Shown: positions 1-13,269 of the stretch, piece after piece | Layout of the letters: the number at the start of each line of letters is the position of its first letter | Position numbering within the stretch: the stretch's first letter is position 1 | Origin: Pegea sp. RAD2-039 | Lineage: Eukaryota > Chordata > Thaliacea > Salpida > Salpidae | Length of the DNA: 64,000 nt | Assembly: GCA_034620365.1 (NCBI GenBank) | Contig: JAQGEQ010000297.1 | Location: 248,001-312,000 of the forward strand | Reading direction: 5' to 3' | Made by a program: the position numbers and the translations under genes | The notes under the pieces: model-generated | Databases searched by the model: none | Told to the model about the DNA's origin: nothing | Seen by the model: only the letters and a program-made list of their open reading frames with translations

Positions 1-1480
1 TACTAAAAATCAGTAAAATCATTACGATCGGAGTCCATTACTGCTGCAGTTGTTTGGAACACATTTTGAACTGTCTAATCGATTATCTTAATCAACCTTT
101 TAAGAAAATATTTCGTCATATTGCAAAAGTTTGTAAATAGTTCACGATACTTTTTCTCAAACACAATTTCAACTGAGGTAAGCTCTTAAACGAAAGATCA
201 TTATTAAGTAGCAATTTATCCTTTTCTAATAAAGATGCTACAAGTGATTATCTAGTAAGAAGTTCCAACTTACCATTTTGGTAGCAAAAAAACCTTTGAT
301 AGGTCAACAATTTACAGGTGTGTTCACATAAAGTCCTATGCGTATAGAAGTGCAGAAGATTATTGTTTGTTGTCATCGACTATAGTATTTTCCTCTTTAA
401 GAGATATTACGGCAGGTCTTGTAAGGTTATCATCTTTTGTATCACTTTTATTGATGATTCTGAAAACAAATTTCTATTAGAAAGGCTATAAAAACTGATG
501 TTTTCAAAAATTGTTTCATTTTATTTTGATTATGTTGATTTCAAAATTTACTTAAGAACAACTTATCAAGATTTATAAATTTTTAATGAAGTTGGTGTAA
601 TATAATCTTGATGTTACAAACTAACCAATCAAAATCTGAAAAGTAGTTTCTGATTATCAGTATTTTCAGAACTATTAGTTTAATACTTGAAATGGAAAAT
701 CTTAAATCAGCGAAATTAGATGAAAATAATTCATCTTTGTAAATTATCTGTGTCATCTCTTAATTAACACCTTTATTTTTATCATCAATACTGGCCGTTC
801 CTTAATGTTACTTTATGTTATTACAGTCATCGGATAAAAGCACCTGAAATTATAAAATCAGATTAGCATATTGCTAAACACAAAATCAACAGCAGTTTGT
901 CTACAACAAAGCATTTAGAAATTATTTCTTAAATAAAATATAATTTAAGATTGTTTTATAATTAGACAGAGTGATAGAAAAATTTGTTTGTACAATAAAT
1001 AGCTTATAAATTGGCTCAAAAGCACCCACTATTTACTTAAAATCTGCAGTTTTTGAGTTTTATACAACTTCGATTTCTGGTTACAAACTTGTTACTTATT
1101 AGTATATTTCCAAAAAAATATATATTAGTTAACAGTATCTCTATGAAAAATTGCGTCAAAAGGAAAAATTGTTGCAAAATTGATTTTTTTTCACTTTACT
1201 AGCGAGTAATAACAGAATTGTTAACAATTTTGATTTACAAAGTTAAAGTATTTTAAAAAGTTAAGCTATTAGTAAGATTATTTTCTTTAAAATCTTGTAT
1301 ATACTCTTATAAACGTAGAAAGATAGTAACTTCTCCAAATAATGAAAAAAATTAAAAGAATTTAAAAACTAGGAAAAATCAACTTTAAAACAATAGAATG
1401 ATAGCTGATGCTACAACAACCTTGCATCTGTTTACGATTTTAAATTTGAATTGGAGCAGACTGATACAAAATGGTTTAAT
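1..1480 (-). pseudogene. Array unit 1 (variant A), decayed copy of the tandem gene family
   Basis: On the minus strand a short exon at about 820-860 reads VLLSDDCNNIK and is bounded by ATTTCAG and GTAAC. A second block at about 274-480 reads IINKSDTKDDN, but stops after DDNKQ. A conserved donor lies at 273. A final block at about 65-180 reads SVEIVFEKKYRELF and ends at a stop after RLIKIID. About 0.54 kb is missing near 1157. The broken second block suggests this copy is dead. The product family is not recognised. Confidence 0.4.
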
Positions 1481-2960
1481 TTCAACAAATTGAATTTAGT
1501 AAAAATTTATAAAGTCATTATGATCGCAACCCTACTAGACCTGCAGTTGTTAGGAACAATTTTTTAAGAGGTTAAATAGAAACTTCTAATTAAACCTTTT
1601 GAAATGGCATTTAATCATGCCGCTAAACTTTCTAGAGACATGACGATACGTTATCTCAATCAGCTTTTTAACTGAATCAAGATTTTAAACCAAAAATGAA
1701 GTTTTAGGTTGCGTCTTAGCTTTATCAAAATCAAGATCCTTATGCAACTAATATCCTTCAAAGTAAATATGTTTTTTGTAAACACACTGTATGGTCATCT
1801 GTTAGTGAAATTGATTAGAAAATTGAAAAAAAAAAGTAATTCAATTGCTTGGTTATAGAATAAATAGATTATAATTAAGCTCACTAGCACCAACTAGCTA
1901 TTCAAGAATGGCAATTGTTTGATTTTTTTTAACTTTGATTTCTAGTCACAAACTTATTATTTATTACTATATTTGAAAAGAGAATATTTTGTTTAATAGA
2001 CTTACTTTGACGAACAAAATCTACTTTAAAAAACGATTCTTTATTCAAAGAGAACATCTTACAAAGTACTTTTCACAAAGTGTAACAAATTAAAAAGAAA
2101 ATATATCCAAATTTGGTTTTACCCATGGCTTAGTCCAAGTATTATGACTGATTATATATTATTGATTACGAACTTAAGATAGAAAAAACAACATGACATA
2201 GTTGTTGACGACAGTTTTGTCTGACCAATTATCTCTCAAGATTAGATGAAAAAAAATGATTTACAAATGATTTACAGGCATCTAAAAGGAAATTTATTTG
2301 ATCTGACATTCAAACTTATTTTAAAAAATAAGAATTAGATAGGAACTTATAAAATTTAAGGGTAATTCATTGTCAAATAAAAGATTTAAAAGAAGATATT
2401 TTTTTTGTGATCGAGGGTTTCATTCAAAGGCTTATTCAAAACCAGGTAACCGATGATATTTTATTGAAGCAATCTTGCATCAACATCTATAAATTGTTTG
2501 TTTTTGAATTAAGAAAACACTAAAACGGTTAACTCGGTAGCTTTAACATAAAAACACCATTTAGAACTAAAGCTTGAATCATGTTGGTGAGACAAAATGA
2601 ACTAACTACCAAGTCAGTCTTCTTCTTGTAATTCTAAATTAAGTAGTTTTGTCGCAAAGTTAATTTTTTCACTTTACTATCAAGTAATAGCAAACATGAT
2701 TACAAATTTAATTCACAAATTTAAAGTATTTTCAAAAATTAAGCCATTAGTTAGTTGATTTTCTGTGAAAGCTTGTATCTGCTCTTAAAAAGTATAAAGT
2801 TTGTAATTCTTCAAAAACGTATGAAAAATTTAAAGGAAATTAACACGCAAAAAGATTCAGTCTTGAACCAATTATCTGACAGCTGCTACTAAAGCAACTT
2901 AACATATATATATGGTTGCTTTCGAGCAGAGCAAAACAAACTAATTAAATTTAAACCAAT
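1480..2960 (-). pseudogene. Array unit 2 (variant B), decayed and internally deleted copy
   Basis: The terminal minus-strand block at about 1600-1685 is open and reads DSVKKLIEITYRHVSRKF before a stop. A possible first exon near 2550-2585 starts MIQALVLNGVF, but its donor is lost. About 0.67 kb, including the KSDPK block and its donor, is deleted near 1735. It cannot encode the full product inferred from the other units. Confidence 0.4.
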
Positions 2961-4945
2961 TGATTTTACCAAATATCAGTAAAATCAGTACGATCGGATT
3001 TCATTACTGCTGCAGTTATTGGAAACACAATTTGAAATTGTCAAATAGATTATTTAAATCAACCTTTTAACAAAACTTTTTATCATTTTGCCAAAGCTTG
3101 TAGATAACTCACCATACTTTTTCTCAATTACGTTTTCAACTGAGTTAAGCTCTCAAAGGAATGATCAGTGTTAAGTAACAATTTATGCTTTTTTAATAAA
3201 GATGCTATAAGTGATTATCTAGTATAAAGTTACAACTTACCATTAAGGTAGCAAAAAAATGTGTCCAGGTCAATTAGAAGCAAGCGTACATTTTCTATTT
3301 AGCTCAAGCAGCACAGAAGATATTTGTTTGCTTTCACCGACGGTAGTATCTTCCATTTTCTAGATCTCTTCTCAGTTATTTCCTTTTGGATCACTTTTAT
3401 TGATGATTCTGAAAGCAAATTTCTATTAGAGAGGCCATTAAAACTGATATTTTCAAAAATTGTTCCATTTTATTTTGATTATGTTTATTTCAAAATCTAC
3501 TTAAGAACAACTTCTCAAGATTTATAAATTTTTAATGAAGTTGGTGTAATATAATCTTGATGTTACAAACTAACCAATCAAAATCTGAAAAATAGTTTCT
3601 GATTATCAGTATTTTCGGTGCTATTAGTTTAATACTTGAAATGGAAAATCTTAAATCAGCGAAATTAGATGAAAATAATTCATCTTTTTAAATTATATTT
3701 GTCATTTCTTAATTAACACCTTTATTTTTCCCATCAACACTGGCCGTTCCTTGCTGTTACTTTATGTTATTACAGTCATCGGTTAAAAGCACCTGAAATT
3801 ATAAAATAAAATTAGCATTTTGCTAAACAAAAATCAACAGCAGTTTGTCTACAACATAGTATTTAGAAATCATTTCTTAAATGAAATTTAATTTAGGATT
3901 GTTCTTTATGTAGACAAAATAGATGTTTGTACAATAAATAGCTTATAAATAGGCTCACAAGCACCCACTAGTTACTTAAAATTTTCAGTGTTTGAGTTTT
4001 ATATAACTTCGATTTCTGGTTACAAACTTGTTACTTATTAGTATATTCCCAAAAAAATAGTTATTAGTTAACAGTATCTCTATGAAAAATTGCGTCTACT
4101 TTTACAAACAATTTTCTAATCAAGCAGACGATTATGCGTAAATTACTTTTACAAACAGTGTAACAAAAGAAATAGAAATTATATCTAACTTTCATTTTAC
4201 CTTTAGTTAAGTCAAAGTGTTTTGACTGATTATATATTAATCATTAGGAACGTTTGCAAGACAAAACATACATGAGTTAATTGATGAGAACAGTTATGTC
4301 AGACCAACATTTTCTTAAAATTAGATGGAAAAATTGTTTTACAAATGAATTACAGGCATCTAAAAGGAAATTTATTTGATCAGACAATTAAACCTATTTT
4401 TAAAAAATAAGAATTAAAGTTTATAAAATGTAAAGTATCTAATACACACTTATATAATACCAGATTTGAAAATTGATACTTATTTTTGTTATAAAAGGTT
4501 TTATTTAAAGGCTTATTCAAAACCAACTAGCCGATGATATTTTTGAAGCAATCTTGCATTAACACTCATAAGCTGGGTATTTATGAAATGAGAAAACACT
4601 AAAACGGTTCTTTAAATTCTAAATTAAATAGTTTTGTCGAAAAGTTGATTTTTGTTCATTTTACTATCAAGTAATAGCAGAAATGTTAACAATTTTGAAT
4701 TACCAAGTTAAAATATTGTCAAAAATTAAGCTATTACAAAGAATATTTTCTTTACAATCTTGTATGTAATTTTACAAAAATAAACAGTTTGTAATTTCCC
4801 AAAATCATCAAAAGAAATTAAAAACTAAGGCAAAAAATGTTTAAAACAATAGAATGACAGCTGATGCTACAACAACCTTGCATATGTTTTCCAATTTATA
4901 TGTGAATTGGAGAAGACTAAAACAGAATGGCTTAATTTCAAGAAA
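2960..4945 (-). pseudogene. Array unit 3 (variant A), decayed copy
   Basis: On the minus strand an exon-like block near 3775-3800 reads VLLTDDCNNI, with flanking TTTCAG and GTAACAG. The central block at about 3241-3420 reads INKSDPKGNN followed by in-frame stops. The donor is kept at 3240. The terminal block at about 3050-3145 reads NSVENVIEKKYGELSTSF and ends at a stop after KRLI. The stops in the central block mark it as a probable pseudogene unless splicing differs. Family unknown. Confidence 0.4.
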
Positions 4946-7095
4946 CTGAATTTACTAAAAATTGATAAAGTCTTTATGATCACAACCTTACTAGACCTGC
5001 AGTTGTTAGGAACAATTCTAAAAAATCTAAATAGATTTTTTAAATAAATCTTTTAAAATTGCACTTAATCATGCTGCTAAACTTTCTAGAGACATGACTA
5101 TACGTTATCTCAATTAGCTTTTTAACTAAATCAGGCTTTTAAACTAAAAATTAGTGTTAGGTTGCGTCTGAGCCTTGTAAAAATTGGGGTGCTACAAATG
5201 ATTATCTAGTATAAAGTTATAATTTACCATTCTGGCAGCAAAATAATGTGTCCAGGTCAATGAGAGGCAAGCGTACATTTTCTTTTCAATTCCAGCAGCA
5301 CAGAAGATCATTGTTTGCTTTCACCGACAAGAGTATCTTCCATTTTTTAGATCTCTGCTAAGTTATTTCTTTTTGGATCACTTTTATTGAAGACTCTGAA
5401 ACAAATTGTTTTTACCAAGACCATAAAAGTGGCAGTTGTGAAACTTTTTACCTTTTTTTTATTATATTGCGTTCAAATTAAATTAAGACTTAAATTTCAA
5501 AATTGAGATTTTTGTAAGGAAGTTAATAAAATCTAGTATTGACGCCGTTAAAACCTAAAAAATCAAAATCTTATATGTAGTTTTTGATTTGCAATCTTTT
5601 TAAGTTCCAACTGTAATACTTAAAAGGGGAATTCCCCAAACTGAAAATTCAGATAGAAATTATTCATTTATATATGATCTGCGACATCTTTTAATTTCAT
5701 ATCTTTATTTTTATCATAAATCTGCAGCAGCATTTATTCAATAAGAAATTAAAAATTTTATATTAAACAAAAACTAAGTTAAGATTGATTTAAAAGTTCG
5801 ATAAGTGAAAGTTTCAGTATGAAAACACTCAGAGAGTGTAATGGAGGTTTATTGTCATAGCAAATTAAGGGGTCCTTATGCAACTAATATCCTCCAAAGT
5901 AAATATGTTTTTTGTTAACACACTGTATGGTCATCTGTTAATGAAAATGCTTAGAAAACTGATAGAAAATAATATTATTGCTTGGTTATAGAATAAATAG
6001 ATTATAAATAGGCTCACTAGCACCAACTAGCTATTCAAGAATAGAAAGTTATTGAGTTTTCTTTTTAAACATTGATTTTTAGTCACAAACTTAATAAGTA
6101 TTACTATTTTTGCAAAAAAGAATAGTTTGTTTAACAGACTCACTTTGACTAACAAAATGTACTGTAAAAAATAATTCATTATTTAAAGAGAACATCTTAC
6201 ATAAAGTACTTTTCCCAAAGTGTAACAATTTAAAAAGAAAATATATCCAACTTTGGTTTTACCTATGGCTTAGTAGAAGTGTTTTGAATGATTATATATT
6301 ATTAATTAGGAACGTTTGCTAGACAAAACAGACATGAGTTAATTGATAAGGGCAGTTATGTCAGACAAATAATCTCTTAAGATTATATATAAAAATGTTT
6401 TACAAATGATTTACAGGCATCTAAAAGGAAATTTATTTGATCAGACAATGAAACTTATTTTATGAGGGTAGAATTATATTAGAGCTGATAAAATGTAAGG
6501 TTAATTCATTATCTAACAAAATGTTTTTAAAATTGATATTTTTTCTTATAGAGGGTTTCATTCAAAGGCTTATTCGAAAACCAGGTAACTGATGATATTT
6601 TTGTGAACACTCTTCCATCAATATTCATACAATGTATGTTTTTGAATTAAGATAATACTAAAACGGTTGACTCGATAGCTTTAACTTACAAAACATCATT
6701 TAGAACTAAAGATTGAAGCATGTTGGTGAGACAAAATGAACCAACTACGAAGTCAGTATTCTTCTTGTAATTTTGAATGAAATAGTTTTGTCGAAAAGTT
6801 GATTTTTGTTCATTTTAGTAACAAGTAATAGCTGAGATGTTAACAAGTTTGACTCACAAATTTAAAGTATCATCAAAAATTAAGCCATTAGTAAGATTAT
6901 TTTCTTTAAAAGCTTGTATCTGCTCTTGAAAAGTATAAAGTTTGTAATTCTTCAAAAACTTATACAAAATTTCAAGGAAATTAACATGCGAAAAGATTCA
7001 GCCCTTAGCCAATTATCTGACAGCTGCTACTAAAACAACTTAACATATATTTATGGTTGCTTTTAAGCAGACCAAAACAAACTAATTTAATACCA
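4945..7095 (-). pseudogene. Array unit 4 (variant B), partly preserved copy
   Basis: A candidate first exon at about 6686-6722 on the minus strand reads MLQSLVLNDV and is followed by a consensus donor GTAAGTTAAAG. The start is hydrophobic, as in a signal peptide. The terminal block at about 5000-5150 reads DLVKKLIEITYSHVSRKF with a downstream stop after KRFI. The central donor is at 5227. The VLSTN-type exon is not visible, so the copy looks incomplete. Confidence 0.35.
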
Positions 7096-9200
7096 ACAAA
7101 TTGATTTTACCAAAAATCAGTAAGATCATTTCGATCGGAGTCTATTACTGCTGCAGTTATTGGGAACACATTTTGAACTGTCTAATAGATTATGTTTATC
7201 AACCTTTTAAAAAGGTATTTCATCATATTGCCAAAGTTTGTGGAAAATTCACCATACTTTTTCTCAATTACGTTTTCAACTGAGTTAGGCTCTCAAACGA
7301 ATGATCAGTGTTAAGTAACAATTTATCTTTTTCTATTAATGATGCTTCCAGTGATTATCTAGTAAGAAGTAACAACTTACGATTATGATAGCAAATAAAC
7401 CTTTTATAGGTTAATGATATGCAGGTGTGTTCTCAAAAAGTCCTATGCGTCTAGCATCGCAAAAGATCCTTGTTTGTTGTCATCGACTATAGCATTTTCC
7501 TCTTTAAGAGATATTGCGGCAAAACTTGTAAAGTTATCATCTTTTGGATCACTTTTATTGAAGACTCTGAAAACAAATTTCTATTACATAGACTATAAAA
7601 ACTGATGTTTTCAAAAACTGTTTAATTTTTTTATGATTAGGTTGATTTCAAAATTTACTTAAGAACACCTTCTCAAGGTTTAATAAGTTTTAATTAAGTT
7701 GGTAATGAAGTTGTAATCTTGATGTTACAAACTAAACAATCAATATCTAATAAGTAGTTTTCGATTAGCAGTCTTTTCAGAACTATTATTTTAATACTTG
7801 AAATAGAAAATCTTAAATCAGCGAAATCAAATGAAAATAATTTATTTTATTAAATTATCTGTGTCATCTCTAAATTTACAACTTTATTTATATCATCAAT
7901 ACTGGCCGTTCCTTGCTGTTACTTTGTGGAATGGCAGTGGTTGGTTGAAAGCACCTGAAAGTATAAAATCAGATTAGCGTATTGGTAAACACTCAATTAA
8001 CAGCAGTTTTTGTATCATTTAGAAATCATTTCCTAAATAAAATATAATTTAAGATTGTTTTATACTTAGACAAAGTGATTGAAAATATTTGTTTGTACAA
8101 TAAATAGCTTATAAATAGGCTCAAAAGCACCAACTAGCGACTTAAAATTTGCAGTTTTTGAGTTTTATATAATTTCGATTTCTGGTGACAAACTTGTTAC
8201 TTGTTAGTATATTTCCAAAAAAATATATTAGTTAACAGTATCTCTTTGAAAACTTGCGTCTACTTTAACAAATAGTTATCTATACGAACAGACCATTATC
8301 CGTAAATTACTTTTTCAAACAGTGTAACAACTTTAATAAAAATTATATCTAACTTTCGTTTTACCTATAGTTAAGTCAAAGTGTTTTGAATGATTATATA
8401 TTATTAATTAGGAACGTTTGCTAGACAAAACAGACATGAGTTAATACATGAGGACAGTTATGTCAGACAAAAAATTTCTTAAGATTAGATGGAAAAATTG
8501 TTTTACAAATTAATTACAGGCTCTAAAATGAAATGTATTTGATCTGACAATCAAACTTATTTTAAGAAGGAAGAATTAGATTAAAGTTTATAAAATGTAA
8601 GGTAAATCCACTTATTTAATACAAGATTTGAAAATTTATATTTGTTTTTGTTATTATAGGTTTTTTTAAAGGCTTATTCTAAACCAACTAGCCGATGATA
8701 TTTTTGAAGCAATCTTGCATCAACATTCATATGTTGTTTAATAAAGAAGAAAAGATTAGAACGGTTATCTCGGTAGCTTTAACTTAGAAAATACCATTTA
8801 GAACTAAAACTTGAAGCATATTGATGAAAGAAAAAGAATCAACTACAAAGTCAGTGCTCTTCATTAAATTCTAAATTAAATAGTTTTGTCGAAAAATTGA
8901 TTTTTGTTCATTTTACTAGCAAGTAATAGCAGATTTATTAAGATTTTTGATTTACAAAGCTAAAGTATTTTCAAAAATTAAGCTATTACAAAGAATATTT
9001 TATCTAAAATCTTGTATATAATCTTAAAAAGATAAACACTTTGTAATTTCTCAAAATCACCAAAAGAAATTAAAGGAAACTAAAAACTAAGACTAGTCAT
9101 GTTTGAAGCCATCGAATGACAGCTGATGCTACAACAACTATGCATCTGTTTAACAATTTATATTTGAATCGGAGCAGACTGATACAGAATGGTTTAATTT
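7095..9200 (-). pseudogene. Array unit 5 (variant A), one of the better preserved copies
   Basis: On the minus strand the exon at about 7927-7960 reads VLSTNHCHSTK between TTTCAG and GTAACAGC. The central block at 7381-7580 follows a TTTTCAG acceptor. It reads VFNKSDPKDDNFTSF and runs past the DDNKQGS position, where other copies stop, before ending at a stop after MLDA. Donor at 7380. The terminal block at about 7190-7285 reads NSVENVIEKKYGEFSTNF and ends after KRLINIIY. A start-like exon MLQVLVLNGIF lies near 8790-8822, but its donor is altered (GTAAG is missing). Confidence 0.4.
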
Positions 9201-11325
9201 CAACTAATTGAATTTAGTATAAATTGATCAAGTCATTATGATCACAACCTTACTAAACCTGCAGTTGTTAGGAACAATTTTTAAAAATGTTAAATAGAAA
9301 TTTTTAACTAAACCTTTGAAAATTCTATTTAATCATGCTGCTAAACTTTGTAGAGACATGACGACACGTTATCGCAATTAGCTTTTTAATTGAATCAACC
9401 TTAGTACGAAAAATTAGTTTTATATTGCGTCTTAGCTGTATCAAAATCAAGGTGCTACAAGTGATTATCTACTATAAAGTTTCAACTTACCATTATGGCA
9501 GCAAAAAACTGTGTCAAGGTCAATATGATGCAAGCGTACATTTTCTTTTCAGCTCCTGCAGCACAGAAGATCATTGTTTGCTTTCACCGACGAGAGTATC
9601 TTCCATTTTCCAGATCTCTTCAAAGTTATTTCCTTTTGGATCACTTTTATTGAAGACTCTGAAACAATTTGTAATTACCAAGACCATAAAGATGTTTTTT
9701 TTTACTCAAAAACCGTGCGATTTTAAGTTTGGTTATCTTGTTTTCAAAAGGAATTTAGTATCAAGAGTTCAAATTTTAAGGATTTATGTTGAGGTTGGTT
9801 CAATATTGTATTGATGAGGTTAAAAAATTAAACAAGCATATTGTAAAACGTAATTCTTTATTTACAGTTTTGTTTAAGCTCCGAAAGGGAAAATCTTAAA
9901 AAAATTAAAATTATTTAATTTTTAATCATTTGCGACATCTTTTGATTTATTATCGTTATTTTCATCTTAAGCAGTGATGGTGTCGTGCTCTGAATTAATG
10001 AAAATGCAGAGATTGGTTGACAGCACCTGAAAATATGACATCAGACCAGCGTATTAGTAATCACATAGTTATCAACTTAAAGGTAAAACTTTACAGTTCA
10101 AATGCAATCAAGAATTTTTTAAGTTTATCCTTATAACAGACTAAGAAGTCTTTCGGCAACTAACATCCTTTAAAGTAAATATGATTTTCCTAACCTCACT
10201 TTAAGGTCGTGTTGTAATGAAAATTCTTAATCAAATAGAATAAATAAATTGCAACTGTGCTCACTAGCACCCGCTAGCTAATCAAGATTTTCAGTTCTTG
10301 TATTTTTTATAGCTTTGACTGTTAGTCACCAAGTTATTACGTATTAGTATATTTGAAGAAAATAATATTCTTTTTAACAGTATCTCTTTAGTCTATTACG
10401 TCTACGTAAAAAAATAATTATCATTCAAATAGATCATTTTAAATAAATTAATTTTCAAAGAGTCTTACAGCCTGGATGGAATTTTTGTCTAGCTTTTGTT
10501 TCATCCTTAGCTAGGTTGAAGCAAAATAATAGATCGTTTACTTTAATTAAAAACCTATGCCTCACAAAATAAAAATAAGTTAGTTGATGACGACAGTTAT
10601 GTATGACCGATATTCTCTTAAGATTAAAGGAGAAGAAATGTTTGGCAAAATTATTACAGGCTAGTATAAGGAAAAATCTTTGATCACACAATTAAATTTA
10701 TATAAACAAACAATTTATTTTATACACTATATTCTAACTGGAGTTAAGCTTCACTCGAATTAATGCAGCTTTTAGAATACTATATATATTTTTGTGATAA
10801 AACTTTTTGTTCAAAGGGTTTAATAGGACCACGAATCTAATGATACTCCTCAAAGCCTTCATGCATTAGCTTTCATACATTATTTATAAAATGAAATTAT
10901 TAAGACGGTTAATTCCCTAGGTAAAACTTACAAAACACCATTTACAATAAAAATTAGAAATATGTTGATGAGAATGTTGACAAAACAACTAGGAAGTCAG
11001 CATTATTCTTTTTGTTGTGAAGTAAATGCTTTTATAGTATCTCTGGAATTTTTAATCACAACAGCAGAAATAGAGAGGCATGTCAGCATTTTTGATTTAA
11101 CAAAGTTAAATCAGGTCATAAAATTAATCTAAAAAAATGACTCATTTATTTAATAGCTTGTTTGTGTTCTACAAAAGAAAAAACTGGTGATTCTCAAAAC
11201 CGTGAGAACTATCTCAAAGAAGTTATCACCTAAGACAGTAATCTGACAACTGCTGGTACAAAAACCTAACATCAATTTACCATCATGTACTTACAAATAA
11301 GCTGACTAAAACAGGATATTTTAAT
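9200..11325 (-). pseudogene. Array unit 6 (variant B), most complete layout of the candidate gene
   Basis: Minus-strand blocks in order: a start-region exon near 10925-10965 ending in a GTAAGTTTTAC donor (its ATG is changed to ATA); an exon at about 10020-10055 reading VLSTNLCIFI after ATTTTCAG; a central block at 9491-9665 reading VFNKSDPKGNNFEEIWK but stopping after GESKQ; a donor at 9490; an acceptor at about 9435; and a terminal exon at about 9330-9435 reading LRRNIKLIFRTKVDSIKK and ending in TAG. The terminal exon is fully open. The lost start and the central stop argue for a pseudogene. A 78-codon minus ORF at 10455-10691 is not kept in the sister units. Confidence 0.4.
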
Positions 11326-12420
11326 AATTTCATTACACTACATACTAGTAAAGTCATTATCATCAAACTCCTACTTGAACTTCATTTCATAGAAACAATT
11401 TTAAGCGTTGTCAAATATATTAGTTTTAATGAATCTTTAGAAGCAATTTTGCTAAATTTTATAGAAATTAGATCATTCCTTATCTGATTCATGTTTTCAA
11501 ATTAGTTAAGCTCTGAAGCGAATGATCGATGTTAAGCTGCAAATTAGTCTTATTTAATGAAGATGCTACAAGTGATCTTCCAGTAATAAGTTACAACTTA
11601 CTATTATGATGGGAAAAACTGTTTTCAAGTCAATAAATTGCAAGTTTGTTCTTTGAAGCTCCAATGCGTCTAGCTCAAGCAGCACACAAGATCCTTGTTT
11701 GTTTTCATCGACTGCAGCATTTTCTTTTTTCGCTCTTTTAAAACTACTTTCTTTTGGATCACTTTTATGGAAGACTCTGAAAACAAATTTCTTTTACAGA
11801 GACCATAAAAACTAATTTTTCACAAATCTTGTCATTCTATTTTAACTATGTTGATTTCAAAATCTACTTAAGTGCAACCTCTCAAGATTAAAATATTTTT
11901 AAAGAAGTTACTGTAATATGATCTTAATGTTACAAACTAAACAATCAAAATCTAATAAGTAGTTTTTGATTAGCAGTCTTTTCAGAACTATTATATTAAT
12001 AATTGAAATGGAAAATCTCAAATCAGCGAAATAAGATGAAAATAATTTATATTTTTTTATTATTTGGTTCATCTCTAAATTTAAACCTTTATTTATATCA
12101 TCAACACTGGCCGTGGCTTGCTGTTACCTTATGGAATGGCAGAGGTTGGTTGAAAGCACCTGAAAATATAACTTTAGATTAGTGTATTACTAAACACAAC
12201 AGCAGTTTTTGTACAAGAAACCATTAAAAAAGTATTAAATAAAAATGTAATTTTAGATTTTTTAAAGTTTTAAGTTTAAATAAAAGGATTTTTTAAGTTT
12301 AGATTAAGTTATTAGTTTGAAAACAATCAAAAGCGATTCTTTCGAGGTTTATCATTATAACAGATTAAGTAGCCCTTAGTCAACTAAAATTCTGTAAAGT
12401 AAAGTTTTGTTTTGTAAATA
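11325..12420 (-). pseudogene. Array unit 7, partial copy at the array edge with the longest open central exon
   Basis: On the minus strand the exon at about 12128-12160 reads VLSTNLCHSI between ATTTTCAG and GTAACAGC. The central exon at about 11602-11775 is open throughout: it starts VFHKSDPKESSFKRAKK after TTTTCAG, contains ENKQGSCVLLELDAL and ends before GTAAGTTG. The intron to the next TTTGCAG acceptor is about 65 nt. The terminal part (11380-11500) has a changed frame reading MNQIRNDLISIKFSKI. No first exon was found beyond 12.3 kb, so the copy is truncated. It is the best template for a family search. Confidence 0.45.
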
Positions 12421-13260
12421 TACAGTACAATATCTTTTTAATTAAATTAACAAGTGACAAAATATCCTATTTTCCACGTTTACATGAACATTTTATACAT
12501 AAGGAACTGGTCAACTAACAAAAAAATATGAACTTAAAGTTGTAAGCCTAATAATGTTTCAGTAAGTCTATAGTCGATATTTGTTGCAAAATTTTAATAA
12601 AGAAGTTTTTAAAAACTTATATATGTTAAACATGAGTTTCTTACTAGCAATTATTTTTGTTAGAGGTTTGCTAGATATATGAATAGCCAATATATTTTTA
12701 TCATTTGGTTAAAAAAATTAATTTTTTAAATAAGAAATATTTTCAGAAAACCTGTTTGAAATTGTTTAAACTGTTTAAGCTAACTTCAAAATTTTGACAA
12801 CAGTTCCTCAACTTTTTATCAGAATTTTTGCTTAATAATTATAAAATGTTTGAGGTGAAAATAAACCTTTTAAACAGTAACTGGAAATTTTATAGACCAT
12901 TTGTAAAATCATTTTTTATAGAAAAATTTTCTTACCACAAAAAATATGTCTCCATAACTAATGAACAAAACCAAAAATGGAGAGGTAATTGGTAAAATAT
13001 TATATATAATAATTATAGAATAAAATTATAATAATTAGTAATTATATAATAGGTAGAATCTAAGTTTAGCTATGTATGATTGATTAGGAGCATAGTCTAT
13101 ACTTTTAATGGTGTTTAAAAATCAGCAAATTAAAAGCTTTCATTCAATTCAGTCAAATCTGAAGCTATTTTTGTTTTGAAACAAAAAAAAACATATTTTT
13201 ACAAAATGGTACGATAAGTTGAACAACTTAGCTTCATAATGCAGACAAAATATTAAAATC
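12420..13260. other. Featureless A+T-rich spacer
   Basis: No ORF of note, no splice-bounded reading frame and no repeat landmark was found between the array edge and the 13.3 kb segment. Confidence 0.5.
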
Positions 13261-13269
13261 AACTAGATC

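Larger units (their letters stand above)
1..12420 (-). repeat. Tandem array of seven ~2.1 kb units in a two-variant higher-order repeat
   Basis: Seven diverged copies of one unit lie head to tail, starting near 1, 1480, 2960, 4945, 7095, 9200 and 11325. Landmarks recur in each. A minus-strand splice donor (GTAAGTT on that strand) sits at about 273, 3240, 5227, 7380, 9490 and 11601. A block around ATAAATAGCTTATAAATAGG sits at about 996, 1859, 3938, 5993, 8100 and 10235. Two variants alternate: A begins near a block with GATCGGAGTC, and B near a block with GATCACAACC. This gives a dimer of about 4.2 kb. The first two units are shortened to about 1.5 kb by internal deletions of roughly 0.54 and 0.67 kb. 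The minus strand holds exon-like blocks in nearly every unit, described in the unit entries. The repeat is seen directly; the gene-family reading is inference. Confidence 0.85.

Noticed and set aside
3324..3527. 67-codon plus-strand ORF
   Set aside because: It lies antisense to the conserved KSDPK exon of array unit 3; sister units do not keep the frame.
7101..7605. Two plus-strand ORFs of 60 and 63 codons
   Set aside because: They are antisense to the terminal and central exon blocks of unit 5.
9425..9814. 129-codon plus-strand ORF, the longest in the array
   Set aside because: It is antisense to the better supported minus-strand exons of unit 6 and is broken in all other units.
10455..10691. 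78-codon minus-strand ORF in unit 6
   Set aside because: The matching positions in units 2, 3, 4 and 5 have stops and frame changes, so there is no sign of coding constraint.
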